From the NCBI RefSeq assembly GCF_963678635.1, contig NC_087067.1, forward strand, positions 39,574,379 to 39,638,378: a DNA stretch of 64,000 nucleotides, read 5' to 3'. Within the stretch, counting starts at the first letter, position 1, and each line of letters begins with the position of its first letter. This document shows, piece by piece, positions 10,922 to 21,678 of this stretch. The DNA comes from Symsagittifera roscoffensis (lineage: Eukaryota; Xenacoelomorpha; Acoela; Convolutidae). A program made the translations under genes and the position numbers. The notes under the pieces are model-generated. The model had not been told where the DNA came from. It did no database searches and was given only the letters and a program-made list of their open reading frames with translations.

Positions 10922-13590
10922 TCATTTTTGAAATTCAACTTTCTTTAATATTTTAGATTGTGGGATGAATGTTTTACAATCTTTACGTGGTTGATTTCTA
11001 AGTCTTGATGATTCTCTATGTGTAGATTTTTCTTTTTGTTCTTGTGGCAATATTTTTTCTATCATTTTTCTATTTATTCTTTCTTTTCCTAAATTATCTG
11101 AATTTAGTGTGTTTGCGTCTTTGTGAATCTTGTCTTGTTTTTGAATTTGTGTATGTTGATTTTTATTAGTTTCATTCATTTCTGGCTCTATTTGTGTGCT
11201 ATTTTGAATGACTTTTAAACCGGTGAAAGAATATAATTGGGTTAATTCGCGTAAAGCGTATTCTTTCGGATAATAAGGTAATAAATTGTTTCTGTGTTGG
11301 ACAATTTCCTTTTTTGTAGTGTCTATGAGTTTATACGTTACCTTAGTTGGTTTAGCAATTATTTGGTAGAGTCCTTTTTGAAGTGGTTGTAATTTTTTAG
11401 AAATTCCTTTTTGTGTTTGGAAATTTGGTATTAAAACAAATGTTCCTATTTTTAAATCGGTGGCTGGCGTAAATCGTTGATTAATTTGGTTATTGATGTT
11501 GTGCCGTTGTAACAATTTCTTTGTTACTTTTTGGTAGATTTCATTATGCTTTTTATCTCTGTTTAAAATCCATTCAGTGTGTGTACTGGAGGCCAGTTTG
11601 AGAATTTGTGGGTGATTAAAATGATCTTCATCATGCGTGTGTAACGGTAGATTATAGCATATCGAATCTTTTTTTGGTTTGCAATGTCCTTGTGCATTTT
11701 TATGTGCATTTGCGGTGAACATAATCGGTTTTCTTGGTTTTTGGTTAAAAACCATTTCATATGGTGACATTCCTAAAGTTGTCGTTATTTGTGAATTGTA
11801 TGTTAGTGGGAATAATTTTACATCTGTTGACCATTCTGTGTATCTTGCGTCATTTCCATTTATGATACATCTAAGGTATTCTTGTAATGAACGATTCATA
11901 CCTTCGACTAATCCATTTGTCCAAGGTGCATGAGATGTACGTGGTTTATGTTTGATATTGTATAGGTGACATAATGTGATAATTTCATTATTAATGAATT
12001 CTGTTCCGTTGTCTAATACTAGAATTTCTGATAATCCAAATTTTGCTATCCAGTGTTCGTAGAGTGTTGTGTAAGCGTAATAAGCGTTACAATGTGGTAC
12101 TGGGTTGAGTGCTAGATAGTGCGTGAATGCGTCAACAATGACCATAATGTAGGAGTTTCCTTCTGAAGATAGAGAAATTGGTCCTTTTGTGTCAAATGAT
12201 ATTCTGTGATTGAAGTATAAACTTTGTCCTTTAAAATCTTGTTTTTGAGCTATTTGTTTCTGATTTGGATAAGGTTCGTTTAATTGACATATTATACAAT
12301 CATTGCATAATACTTTTATCCAAATTGGGGCGTTTGGAAAATAAAAATTTTGTATAAAATTTGAATATGTCTTTTCTGATCCGGAATGTCCTTTTGTGTT
12401 TTGTGTATGAGAAACGTTAAATGCTTTTAATATCATACTTAAGGGAAGACAGGGGACTCTAGAATCATCTAATTGATATTCTAAAAGATCTGTATTAGCG
12501 TTTATCGTTCTATTATTAAATTTTCTGAAATATCGAAGGAGTGTTTTGTTTCCTAAAATTGTGGTATCAGCTTTTGCTGATTTTGTTTTATATTTGTGCC
12601 ATGATTTGAGTTGTCGTATTACTGGGTCTAAATTTTGATATTGTTTTAAAAGTTCAATTGTTATTTTTTCTGTTGGTGGGAGAAAAATATTATCAATTGG
12701 ATAGGGGATTACCATTTTTGATAGGGGAATTGTGTCAAGTGGGTCATGAAGTTTAAAAACTTGGTTTATCGTATATTTTGTGTCTTTTGTCTGTGGTCCT
12801 GATAAATTTATTTTATCAGTTAAATTTTCTTTTTCAATTAGTGAAAAAAGGTCTTTTTTCTGCGAATGTTTTTTGACTTTCTTTTGTTGAGTGTTGTTTT
12901 TTTTTGTCCATTGTGAGTGTGGGATTGGTTTGAATGTTGATGTACCTAATAAATCAACTTCATAGTGACTATTTTGACAATCTAGATAGAGTGGGAAATG
13001 TTGTAATTTATTTATTTGTGATTGATCAATATCAGTTTTTACTGCGTATTTACATTCTAGTCGGGGTGATGTTTCGTCTTTTGCGAGATAGAATTTAATA
13101 TTTTTTGGTATTTCGACTGTAGTTTTTCGTGTAAGTAGTTCTGGTGGTGTATTTCTACTTAACGTGTCTGGTAATGCATGGTTTTTTCCTGCTGTCCAAA
13201 CTATGTGTAAGTTTGGGATTTTCATTAGAATTAATTGAAATCTATAAACTTTATGATTTGGATTTGATTTTTGTGTAAAAAGAAATATAATTGGTTTATG
13301 GTCTATGAATAAAACTGTTGGATGTTTTGATCCAAGTATCAGAAATTCATATTCTGTAAGTGTATAAATTATAGCTGTACACTCTCTCATTAGTGTGGAG
13401 AGTCGTAATTCGGCTTTAGTGAAAAGTCGTGAATTTGCTGATATTAGATTCATTTTATTCGTTCCACTATGTGGTTGTAATAATGCTGCGCCGATGCCGA
13501 AATTTGAAGCATCGCACATAGCGTAAAATGGTTGATTTGGGTCTGGAATTGTGTTTGATATTTGTTCTGTTAAAATTTGTTTTTATTTCT
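10922..13590 (-). pseudogene. pol: Pol C-terminal half: RNase H and integrase (Ty3/gypsy)
   Basis: An uninterrupted 865-codon frame. It opens with the RNase H segment (MCDASNFGIGAALLQ, a typical D-A-S-x-x-G-x-G-A start), includes a second acidic RNase H motif (FIDHKPI) and a DTLSR tether near residue 120. It then carries the integrase: an H-x-H..C-x-x-C zinc-binding module (HTQNTKGH, later CNDCIIC), the first Asp in SFDTKG, the second in LDNGTEF, and Glu in LVEGMN exactly 35 residues later (DD35E). A GPY/F-like module follows (KGLYQI), then a basic, Lys/Gln-rich tail with no obvious chromodomain. All catalytic residues are present. It is separated from RT by a frameshift at about 13585, so this half would not be made from the normal polyprotein. 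Confidence 0.9.
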
Positions 13591-14795
13591 TCAAATCTTG
13601 TTTGATGTTCAGTGGTCCATTCAAAATTATTCTGTTGTCTAAGGATGTTATAAAAGGATTTTAAGTATAATTGCATTTTATAAACGTATTTACTTAAGAA
13701 ATTTAACATTCCAAGGAATTCTTGAAAATTCTTTTTGTTTGTTGGTGGCTGAAGTTTTTGAATTGCGTCAATGCGTGATTTTAATGGAGTAATAGTGTTT
13801 CGTTCGATGTTATACCCCAAAAATTTTACTCGTGTTAAGAAGAAATGTGATTTATCTGGGGCTGCTTTGAGATTTTCGTTCTGAAGGATTTTATGATATT
13901 GTTCTAAAACTGTGAACATCTCGTCTTTAGTTTGTGATTGCATAAACACATCGTCTAAATAAGTGATTGCGTTTTTCTTTAGTATTAGTGGTCAAAAAAT
14001 TTTACTCATGAAAGCTGAAGAAACTGCTGGTCGTATGGATATTCCATAGAATAATCGATTAAATTCGTATTGTTGGTTTCCAATAACGAATTGTGTTAAA
14101 CGTCGTGACTTTTCGTCTAATGGCATTTGGTTATAGGCACTGTTCATATCTGCGGTTGTGAAGTATTTTCCATTAATTTTTGTTAAGATTACTTGTATTG
14201 GTTCAATAGGTCAATTGCATTTAGATTCATCAATTAGTGAGTTGAGATATCTAGCGTCTAGAACTATTTTTAGTGATTCGCCTTTCGCTAAAATGATAAC
14301 AGGGTTGATAAATGTGTTTCCTTTTGGTTGTTCTTCTTTATTTACTGGTGATATAATTTCAAATTGTTCTAAGATGTTTAATAATCTGTTGACTTTGTCG
14401 TGTAAGTGAATTGGTACTTTGCTTGCTCTTTGTTTTTTGAAGACTGCGTCTGGTTTCAATGGAAGGTGTAGATATGAGTTGACTTTTCAAACGTCAAATT
14501 TTGATGTTGCGGAGACTGATGAATATTTTATTAGCTGTTTGGCTAACTTATCAAATTCATTTTGTGTTATTTGTGAATGTTGAAAATTAAACATGGTTAA
14601 AAATTTCTGTTGGTCTTTTGTATAATTTGTTATATCAAAAGTAGGTTTGAAATATGGAGTTTTTATGAAGTAGTCTGTATTTCTTTTTTCCTTGCTTATT
14701 ATATTATTTATAGATAATTCTTCATTAAGAATTGTGGATTGACAAATATCGAGTAGTTGTAATATGTTATTAACTCTGTATGCTAATTCTTACAG
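13500..14795 (-). pseudogene. pol: Pol reverse transcriptase domain (Ty3/gypsy), broken
   Basis: One long frame carries the RT palm and fingers. Motifs in order: VLDARYLN, the FTTADMNSAYNQ block (14130-14165 region), RLFYGI, ITYLDDVF with YLDD at 13961-13950, and FLGYNI downstream. Three in-frame TGA codons interrupt it (14489-14487, 14213-14211, 13994-13992), each where the family usually has Trp (for example between KCN and PIEP). Frameshifts at about 14790 and 13585 detach it from protease and RNase H. The YLDD catalytic motif itself is intact. Confidence 0.9.
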
Positions 14796-15870
14796 GTGAA
14801 GTTGTTGCAGTTGTTTCACAATATCCTAATAATCCTAGGGGGAATGTTACTTTCTTTGGTGTATTATTATTTACGTGTAGTGAAATAACATCAGAATTAT
14901 TGTTCCTTTCGTATTTTATTGATGAGGTTGTGATTTTGAAAAATTTGTGAATTGGTCTGAATTCAAAATCTGACATAAAGAGTTGTTGTCTATTTTGACT
15001 TTTGTTGTTTTGATGAACTTGTTTTATGGAGAAATTATAGATAATTCCTGATAGTGTTTTCAGGTGTCTTCTTTCTTGATTATAAATAGGGTAAAATTTG
15101 GAGAAGAATGGTGGTTGTTTGTTTAATCTTTGAAAAAATGTTAAAGCTGTGTTCTTCATTTTTGTATATTTGTCCTTTATGTGTAATTTACTATTTAATA
15201 TATTTATTGTTGGTATATATTTAGTAGTAAATGGTATGCCAATGATATTGTGTTTAATATCGGTAATGTGAAATGCTTGTTTAAATGACTTATTCGGAAT
15301 TTTGTTTTGTTCCATTGTTCTTGTGGGAACAAGGAATAATTGGTTTTTTCCATAATTTGTCAACGTTGATCCTTGTGCTGTTGCTAATTTACTAAATGTT
15401 TCTAAAGGTTTTAAATTTGGGTGTAATAATCTGATTTCATTCCATGTAGGGATAATAATGATATTTGATTCTGCGCCTGAGTCGATTAAAAAATCGATTT
15501 CAAGATCTGTTGGTTGAAATTCTTTGTTTTTCGGGCTTTCTAAGAGAAATGGGATTGTCCAAATTTTTTTTCGTGGCTGTTCTTTTTGTATATTTTGTTA
15601 TATGTGATTTGTAGTTGAGCTTTGTACGTTGTCTTTGTCAGGTAAATTTTCCGTGTTAGTTTTGTTTACTTCCTGGGTGGCTTGTGTATTATTACTAATT
15701 GGTCCTAAATAGTATTTATTGAGAAGTTCTAATTGATTTTCATATATGTTTGAACTAAAGGGTTCTTCATATGTGATTGATTCATAGTCGTTTTTGACAG
15801 ATATCATATTAACTAAAATGTTATTATCTGTATCACTTTCACTGTCTGTTGATTCGCAATTTATATTCAT
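14770..15870 (-). pseudogene. pro: Aspartic protease region of pol
   Basis: The active-site motif DFLIDSGAES lies around 15483-15469, followed about 85 residues later by a flap/second-strand-like IIGIPF. The frame starts in an acidic, Ser/Asp-rich linker (ATG at 15870) and is broken by a TAA at about 15600, just before the protease fold. It ends by frameshift near 14790, after which RT continues in another frame. DSGA is the retroviral/Ty3 form of the catalytic Asp triad. Confidence 0.85.
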
Positions 15871-16518
15871 TTACTTGTAATTCGATATTTTCTGTGTTAT
15901 CGATACCTGGGGGGTCTGAAGTTATTTCTTCATTTGTTTGTACTTGATTAATTTGTCTTTGGTGTTTTGGTGTATTACTACTATGTCGATACTGAGAATC
16001 GGGATAACGATTACTATTCCTATGAGGTGATTGGGAATAATTTCTATATCGATTGTTTTAACTTGAATTTCGATTTTGTGAACTATTTCTTGACCTGTTT
16101 TGGTGATTGTCATTTGATATTTGATAATTTGATCTATTGTATGAGTTATTCCGTGATCTGTTGTTTGTTAACTATTATTACGATTGTTGGAGTAACTTCT
16201 ATTTCTCTTGTTTGAATAGTTTCTGTTTCTATTAGTTGAATAGTTTCTATTTCTATTGTACGATGAATTTCGTGATTGATTGTTTGAGTAATGTCTATTT
16301 CTGTTTGATTGGGAACTGGATGCTGAAACAAATTGCGTTGAATTTGAATTTGATCGTGGGTAGTTGTTTCGACTATTCGATTGGCTATATCTATTTTGTG
16401 AGAAATTTCGTGAATTTCTTTGTTCGGGTGATCTACCTCTATAACTAGAAATATATGTTGATTGATTTCTAGAATGTTTTTGATTGCTTGGAAGTGGTTT
16501 TCCAGAGCTATTATTGCT
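15871..16518 (-). pseudogene. Gag/Pol linker rich in Arg, Asn, Ser, Tyr repeats
   Basis: In the minus frame this stretch encodes imperfect repeats of the type RNRNYSN/NRSRNSS, interrupted by a few stop codons. It sits between the CCHC knuckle and the protease. Such Arg/Asn/Ser-rich tails suggest an RNA-binding, disordered Gag C-terminus. Frames on the opposite strand look open only because the repeat is simple. Confidence 0.6.
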
Positions 16519-17278
16519 TTATACGTTTTTGTTTGGTAGATTTTGATCTTTTTTCATGTATTGATAAAATGATTTATTTGGTTCTTTGTGTTTTGGAGGT
16601 TTATTTTGGTTGTATTGCTGTTTTTGTCTACATTCGGAGATACTGTGTCCGTATCGTCGACAATAGTTACACCATTTCTTGAAAGATGGTTTGCCTTTAT
16701 AATTTGGGTTTCTTTCATAGATGTTTAAAATTTCAGTGATTTTTTTAGATAGGTCTACATCTGATTCCTGTATATTGTTAATATGCGTAGTTTTTGTTTC
16801 AATGCGGTTAACATACTGTAATTTTAAATTCTCGGTTTCTTCGAGTTTCATTGTGATTTCCGCTTGTTCTAGTTTATCGACTAGTTTTCTGAAATCTGGA
16901 TCTGGTTCTCGAATTGAGAAAGGATGAGATGCTCTTTTCTTTATAGCAATTTTCCTTAATTGTGGCGTTAAGTTCATCATTAAAATTTCTGTCATTTTTG
17001 TATTCTTATAGCCATGTGTATTAAGTGAATATGCATGCTTTTCGAACTAGTGTTTCGATTCTAACTGCTTATTGTTTTATAGTTTCGTTTGGTAATCTGC
17101 GAATTTCATTACATAAAACTCTTTGATGTTGTTTGCTTCTTTCAGAATCAAACATTTTTGAAAATTCTTGTGTGAATCTTTTCCAATCTGATTTTATTTC
17201 TATACAGGTACTGAAAACCATTTTTGTGCTGCGCCATCTAGTGTTGTTTGTATCAACGCTGTGCGTCGATGTATACAA
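16519..17278 (-). pseudogene. gag: Gag: end of capsid and CCHC nucleocapsid
   Basis: Contains one clean zinc knuckle, CNYCRRYGHSISEC (CX2CX4HX4C), at about 16671-16630. Upstream is the C-terminal capsid segment (KMTEILMMNLTP), a typical Ty3/gypsy gag feature. Two breaks: an in-frame stop after ETIKQ near 17070, and a 4-bp tandem duplication (GCATGCAT) at about 17034 that shifts the frame. Upstream capsid is in the preceding frame (17496-17200). Confidence 0.85.
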
Positions 17279-17867
17279 TTTTGATGGAGTGGTGTATTTA
17301 TTGGTTCAGGTCCTATATTCAAAATTAAATTTGCTGTGACTGCGTTTAGATAATCTTCTACTGAATATTCAGGATCTGTTCCTGTAAATACCATGAGTGG
17401 TTTGTTTGATGTTATTGACGATCCTCCCATGAGATATGGATTCATCGTCATTTGTAGTGATTCTGCGGCATTTGGTATTTTTGAAAAATTTGTCAATTGA
17501 TTTTTTGTAATTTCATTTGGTTCGGTTGATACGAATGCATAATCATTGGGTTTTGTGGTTGTATCGGTTGAAAAGATTGTGTATTATATGAATTTGGCAT
17601 TTGTGGTGGTTGTTGGTTTTGAATATCTAGTCGGTTTTCAGGAAAAATTCTGTTATATTGAGGTCGTCGTGGTTTTTGTGTGCGATACTCTTGTGTGTAT
17701 GGTGCAAAATTATCTGGTTGTAAATAATCATCGTCAGATGATAGATAATCCATATGATGAGGTGTTTGCTTTCTATTTTTGTTTTGTTGAAAAAATGGAT
17801 AATTTTCACTATGATCCTGTGGAGGATGCTGATTAGATTGAAAATTTACTGAATTGTTTGTCGTCAT
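17200..17867 (-). pseudogene. gag: Gag: Gln/Asn/Pro-rich N-terminus and capsid
   Basis: Starts at an ATG at 17867 with a Gln/Asn/Pro-rich, presumably disordered segment (to 17493). The capsid segment follows in a second frame (17496-17200), with FTGTDPEYSVEDYL and a later GAAQKWFSV that resemble the retrotransposon gag fold (conserved Trp). The two frames overlap at 17493-17496, and a third takes over at 17278, so this Gag is not continuous. Confidence 0.8.
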
Positions 17868-17869
17868 TG

Positions 17870-19155
17870 GTTTATCCCAATAGTGAGAACATACATGATT
17901 AGTATTAGTTTTTCGTGGGGAGTGGTTTGCCTTTGGTGGATGTGTATAATTATAATTGTGTTCTGCAAAATACTTCTTGTAAATGTCTTTCTTGGTTTTG
18001 GCGGTCTTGTCATTGGTCTAAATGTTTGATAATCCATATGTGAATTTTTAGGAGCAAAAGTGGCTGAGGGTTTTACGGTTGATTGTAATGTTATTTGTGG
18101 TGATGTTGCTTTATTATTTTTTGGTGTTGTTAAATTTGGATGTATTGGTGAGATACTTTATTCCGTAGTTGTTACTGTTGTGTGGACAATTTCTTCATTT
18201 ATGAATTGTGATGGTGTTTGAATATCTTGCTGTGTAAGATTTCGAGTTCCATTGAGGTTTTCATTATGTATTACCGTTGAGTTCAAAATGTTGTTTTATG
18301 TATCGGGTAAAAATATATTATAATTTAAAGGTGTTGCGTCAATTGTTAATGGTATTATGTTTATAAAATCTGGATGAATAGATATTGTATCTATTGCTTG
18401 ACTTGAGATATCAGCTGGGATGTTTATAATTAATGAATGAGACCAATCAGGGTCCCAAACATAATCTGATTGTTCTGCAATGACAGTTTTGTCATTGTTA
18501 CATTAAGGTCTAAAGTTTTTTCTTGCTTGGCTAATTAAATCTAAATTATCTGTGAAATAATCGATTGTAAACCATGCTAGTATTTTTTGTAAATCATGTT
18601 TGGTATTTTGTGAAACTTCATTGTTGTAAAATTTTTCACGAATTGCGTTTAAAAATGTAGAAAATGCAGTGATTTTATTTCTGACTTTTCTGTGTTTAGA
18701 TGTCTGGATTGGTGATGTACTTTGAACTTCTGTTGTTTCTAATATAGTTATATATGTGTATATTATAGCAAAAACTTCAATTGTGAATATTGAGTTTGCT
18801 CTTTGTGAACTATGGTATTGTTTATTTTTGATATATTCTGTGAATACCTTTGAAAATTCTAGATCAAGATCGTCTGTTTGAATAACAAATTTATCATTTC
18901 TTGGTGTACAGATTCCTATAGTGTAGATACCGTATTGTTGTGTTTTTTAGAGATATCTTTGAGATAATGATCTATTATTTGTCTTTTGATTTTTACATCT
19001 GGAAATTCTGTTTTACATGGACTGATTCCTGGTTCAAATAAAATTATGAGTAAATTTTTACAAAATTTTATTTGTCCTCTGTCATTTTCTGAATCTATAA
19101 TGAAGGGGAAAGCGTGTTCGTAATCGAGACTTTCTTCACTTTGAGTGTTGCTCAT
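17870..19155 (-). pseudogene. Element 5' ORF (gag-proximal), broken, function unknown
   Basis: Begins MSNTQSEESLDYEHAF at 19155. It is open to a stop at about 18916, continues in a shifted frame to a TAA at about 18504, and then in the same frame through further TAA codons (about 18295, 18160) to near 17900. The middle part is rich in Phe, Ile and charged residues and looks like folded protein; the later part is Thr/Pro-rich. The interrupting codons are mostly TAA where CAA would be one transition away. It may be an N-terminal extension of Gag or a separate protein; I recognise no domain. Confidence 0.5.
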
Positions 19156-19196
19156 CTTTTCCTTTGATGACTGTTAATGTATAATTATTAATGTGT

Positions 19197-19598
19197 CTAA
19201 TTGGTTGACTCCAATTGTATAGATGTACTGGTTTGTGTTTGTAATTCTTTTTTATCCTGTTTTTTCCTTTTTTTCGATGAAATTGTATTTGTTTCTGAAT
19301 CGGAAAAATATACTGGGTCCTGGTTTGGATAAGTTTGGTTTATTGAATCTTCTTTTTTATATAGTGCATCGAGACTACTGACTTCTGATTCGGAAAATGC
19401 ATTTCGGTGTTTTGAAAATCTTTTTCGTGTTATTTGTCTTTGCTTTTTTAGGATTGTTCTTTTTAGTGTTTGCCGTTTTGTGTGAATGTATTCAACTGTT
19501 TGTGTATGCGGGGTTATAACAAGATCGTATTTTTGATTTTCAATTTGACAATTGTGTATGACGATTGTTTGTTTATTTCCTAGATTTTTTAATGACAT
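19197..19598 (-). CDS. Small basic leader ORF of the element
   Basis: An intact 133-codon ORF, first in the element after the leader. It is highly basic in the middle (runs of Lys/Arg/Gln), with a later acidic Ser/Asp segment and a Lys-rich KKRKKQDKK stretch that could act as a nuclear localisation signal. No homology recognised. It is one of the few intact frames in the element. It overlaps no other gene and ends 42 bp before the next ATG at 19155. Confidence 0.45.
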   Translation of the reverse strand: MSLKNLGNKQTIVIHNCQIENQKYDLVITPHTQTVEYIHTKRQTLKRTILKKQRQITRKRFSKHRNAFSESEVSSLDALYKKEDSINQTYPNQDPVYFSDSETNTISSKKRKKQDKKELQTQTSTSIQLESTN

Positions 19599-19941
19599 AA
19601 GGTTTAGGATGATGGATGCAAAGTTGTTTGTAAGTGATTTTAATATCCTAGACTGTTAGTCCTTACGATTTTTTGGTTAGCTTAGCCTGGGTCTTTTTAT
19701 TCAGGGTTGGAGAGAAAAGTATATCAAATCCGAAGAATGATTTTTAGTTTCTCGTGGCTAGCATAAGCTAAGTTGTTAACTTACTTAATCTTATTTAGGG
19801 GTAGTGATTGTATTCAAAGGTTGGAGAATAGTAAGTCGATCCACAAGGTTCAGGTATAATTAGAACGCAAGTAGTTCGTTAGATACTATTTTAAACTTAC
19901 TAAGTGATAAGTGGGTGGGGGAGAACAAAACTATTCTGTTT

Positions 19942-20023
19942 GATCCAAGGATAAGCCTTAATGATCAGAATCAAATTTAAGAATAGAAAATTAATTTAGA
20001 TCCAAGGATAAGCCTTGATGATC
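19942..20023. repeat. Repeated stem-loop in the element leader
   Basis: Two 25-nt copies at 19942-19966 and 19999-20023 with one difference (A/G). Each is bounded by GATC and contains AAGG-ATAAG-CCTT, a 4-bp stem with a 5-nt loop. They lie between the 5' LTR and the first ORF, where packaging or dimerisation signals usually sit. Confidence 0.6.
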
Positions 20024-20663
20024 TGTTTTAAATTTAGAAAATTTAGGTTTAGAGAATATAAAGTTTAAAATTTATAATAACAATTTGTGAATTTTAGTTT
20101 TGATGAAGTTAGTTGATTTATGATTGCTGTTATGTTTAGGTGATGAAGCTGGAACAACAAGATGATTGATGTTTACTAACGATTTATTGTCATTCTACTA
20201 ATTTTTGTTTTTATTTTGAATAAAATATGTTTTATATAGTACTGCAGTGGAAGAAACGACTAGTGGTGTTTTTATCAATCGTTATTGAACATTAATAATT
20301 TATTTAGCGCCTGATAGATGCATTGAAGATTTTTCTTCAATCACTTTATGTTTGCGAATTAAAATCTAAATTCATTGCCGTTAAAATTCTAAATATAAAA
20401 GTTTGTTGTGGCTTTTGCCATACGATCATGAAACTATTTGGTAAGTTTCTCTCTAGTCGTATGTCGTCTCTTGTTCGAGGTCTGTTTCCAATACGTGGTT
20501 GTTCTCGTATTGTTCGGAATAGCGGTTTTGATCTATTGAGTCGTAGAGACCATTCAATTAAATTTTTGTCGTATAACATTTTGAAAATGTTTTTGTCTAT
20601 CTCTAATCTAATTTTTGTTAGTTCTAAGCTACTTTGTTTTTTAAGGTCTTGTTCGAGACTTAT

Positions 20664-20673
20664 GGTCGCACCA
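20664..20673 (-). promoter_or_regulatory. Primer-binding site of the 17-kb element
   Basis: In element orientation TGGTGCGACC starts 2 nt after the 5' LTR. TGG is the complement of a tRNA CCA end, so the primer tRNA should end GGTCGCACCA. The same site with the same 2-nt spacing occurs at 45720-45729 beside a diverged LTR, which supports it. Confidence 0.8.
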
Positions 20674-20675
20674 GA

Positions 20676-21082
20676 TGAGTTTAGATATGGGGGTATATCT
20701 CATAGAGTAATTTCGGATAGGGTACACCGTCTGCTCGTCACGCTATCTTATTTTCGGCCGGATAGATTCGTGCAACTTCTTAGTCTAATACCGATCCTAA
20801 TCTCACTCTTATAACTACTAGTCTCAGGGTGTTTAACTAGTCTCTGCTAGGCTCAATAGATCTAGAGTATACTGGTATTTTTGCGGCTGCTGAAGTACTC
20901 GGGAGAGAACTATTTTCTAAGTTAAATTCAAATCTCTCTGGTGCTGAAATTACAAGTAATTTCAGCACTTACAAATAAGTGGGTAGTTAGTTAGATGGAT
21001 TGTGATTGGTTAATATTAAATACTTTACAGTGGTAAAATGTCTAAATCATAAATAATAAAATGTAGTTTAGATCAGGTTCCA
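20676..21082 (-). repeat. 5' LTR (407 bp)
   Basis: Starts TGAGTTTAG and ends GGTTCCA on plus, giving TG..CA ends. It matches 4087-4495. It is bounded on the inside by the primer-binding site and on the outside by the TAAC target duplication (21083-21086). It contains the CCAAT motif and the 28-nt hairpin (20941-20968). Confidence 0.93.
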
Positions 21083-21370
21083 TAACGTTCGTTTTTTTTT
21101 CTGCGTTTTTCTACAGTTTTTGTTTCAAGAGTAACATCGTTCGAAGCCGCTTTTTCTTGACCGTCATGCTGTTTTAATCCTGCACTTGTAGTTTTGCAAG
21201 TGGTGCTAAGCTCAGCTTCACCTCCGTGTACGTTTTTTGTGATTTAACTGTTTTTGAAAGTTTTTCTCGAGTTTTCTCTTGTAATTATTCTGGCTGATTT
21301 TTTTCAACCACTCATGGGGTTATGTGTCACCTTTGGCTATGGTGCTTATAAAAGGTAGATTTGTTTACAG

Positions 21371-21479
21371 CTACGAAAGAGATGGTGAACATCATGCAGG
21401 AGAACAGCGAGATAGACTGTGTGTATGGCAGCTCCCTCAACGTCACCAACATCGACATATTCCTACAATCAGACGTCAG
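21371..21479 (+). CDS. TMEM94: TMEM94-like exon A (copy 1)
   Basis: Flanked by TTGTTTACAG and a CAG|GTTAGA donor; 109 bp, phase 1 in and phase 2 out, so it joins the exon ending at 3846 (CCA GAA G|CT ACG AAA GAG). It encodes a segment matching the TMEM94 haloacid-dehalogenase-like core: EMVNIMQENSE, then CVYGSSLNVTN and IFLQSDV. In P-type ATPases this is the region after the nucleotide domain. The reading frame is intact here, unlike its duplicate at 24294. Confidence 0.9.
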
Positions 21480-21678
21480 GTTAGACCACCACATTCATAA
21501 AAATATAAAAGTTTTCTCAAACTGGGTTAGTTTATCGAAAAAAATAAATAAATTATAAAATGTTCTAGAAATTCAAAGAGCTTTAAAGACATCTATTTTA
21601 TCTTCGAATTTCGAAATGTGAGTTTTTGTCAGAAAAGCAAGTGAGTTTATTTGCGGTCGTTGACCCACCCTTTTCCAG

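Larger units (their letters stand above)
4087..21082 (-). mobile_element. 17-kb Ty3/gypsy LTR retrotransposon with env-like and extra ORFs
   Basis: A complete but coding-defective LTR element, 16,996 bp, read on the minus strand. It has two LTRs (409 and 407 bp; six substitutions and one 2-bp indel apart), a TAAC target duplication, and a tRNA-type primer site beside the right-hand (5') LTR. Next come gag with a CCHC knuckle, an aspartic protease with DSGAES, RT with YLDD, RNase H, and an HHCC/DD35E integrase. About 6.4 kb then lie between integrase and the 3' LTR. The domain order protease-RT-RNaseH-integrase is that of Ty3/gypsy. It is much longer than the family's usual 5-10 kb because of extra 5' and 3' ORFs. 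The low LTR divergence says the insertion is fairly young. Many in-frame stops and several frameshifts mean this copy cannot make its proteins. Confidence 0.92.

Noticed and set aside
6921-14489. Nuclear code with TGA read as tryptophan, suggested by TGA at expected Trp sites in the retroelement and in exon B
   Set aside because: The conserved TMEM94 C-terminus NSPF ends exactly with TGA used as stop (28735), TGG is used for Trp throughout the 865-codon pol frame, and TAA lesions occur too. Transition decay explains it better.
15967-17836. Plus-strand ORFs rich in Tyr, Phe, Cys and Val opposite gag and protease
   Set aside because: They are antisense shadows of the Arg/Asn/Gln-rich element proteins; no plus-strand signals or domains.
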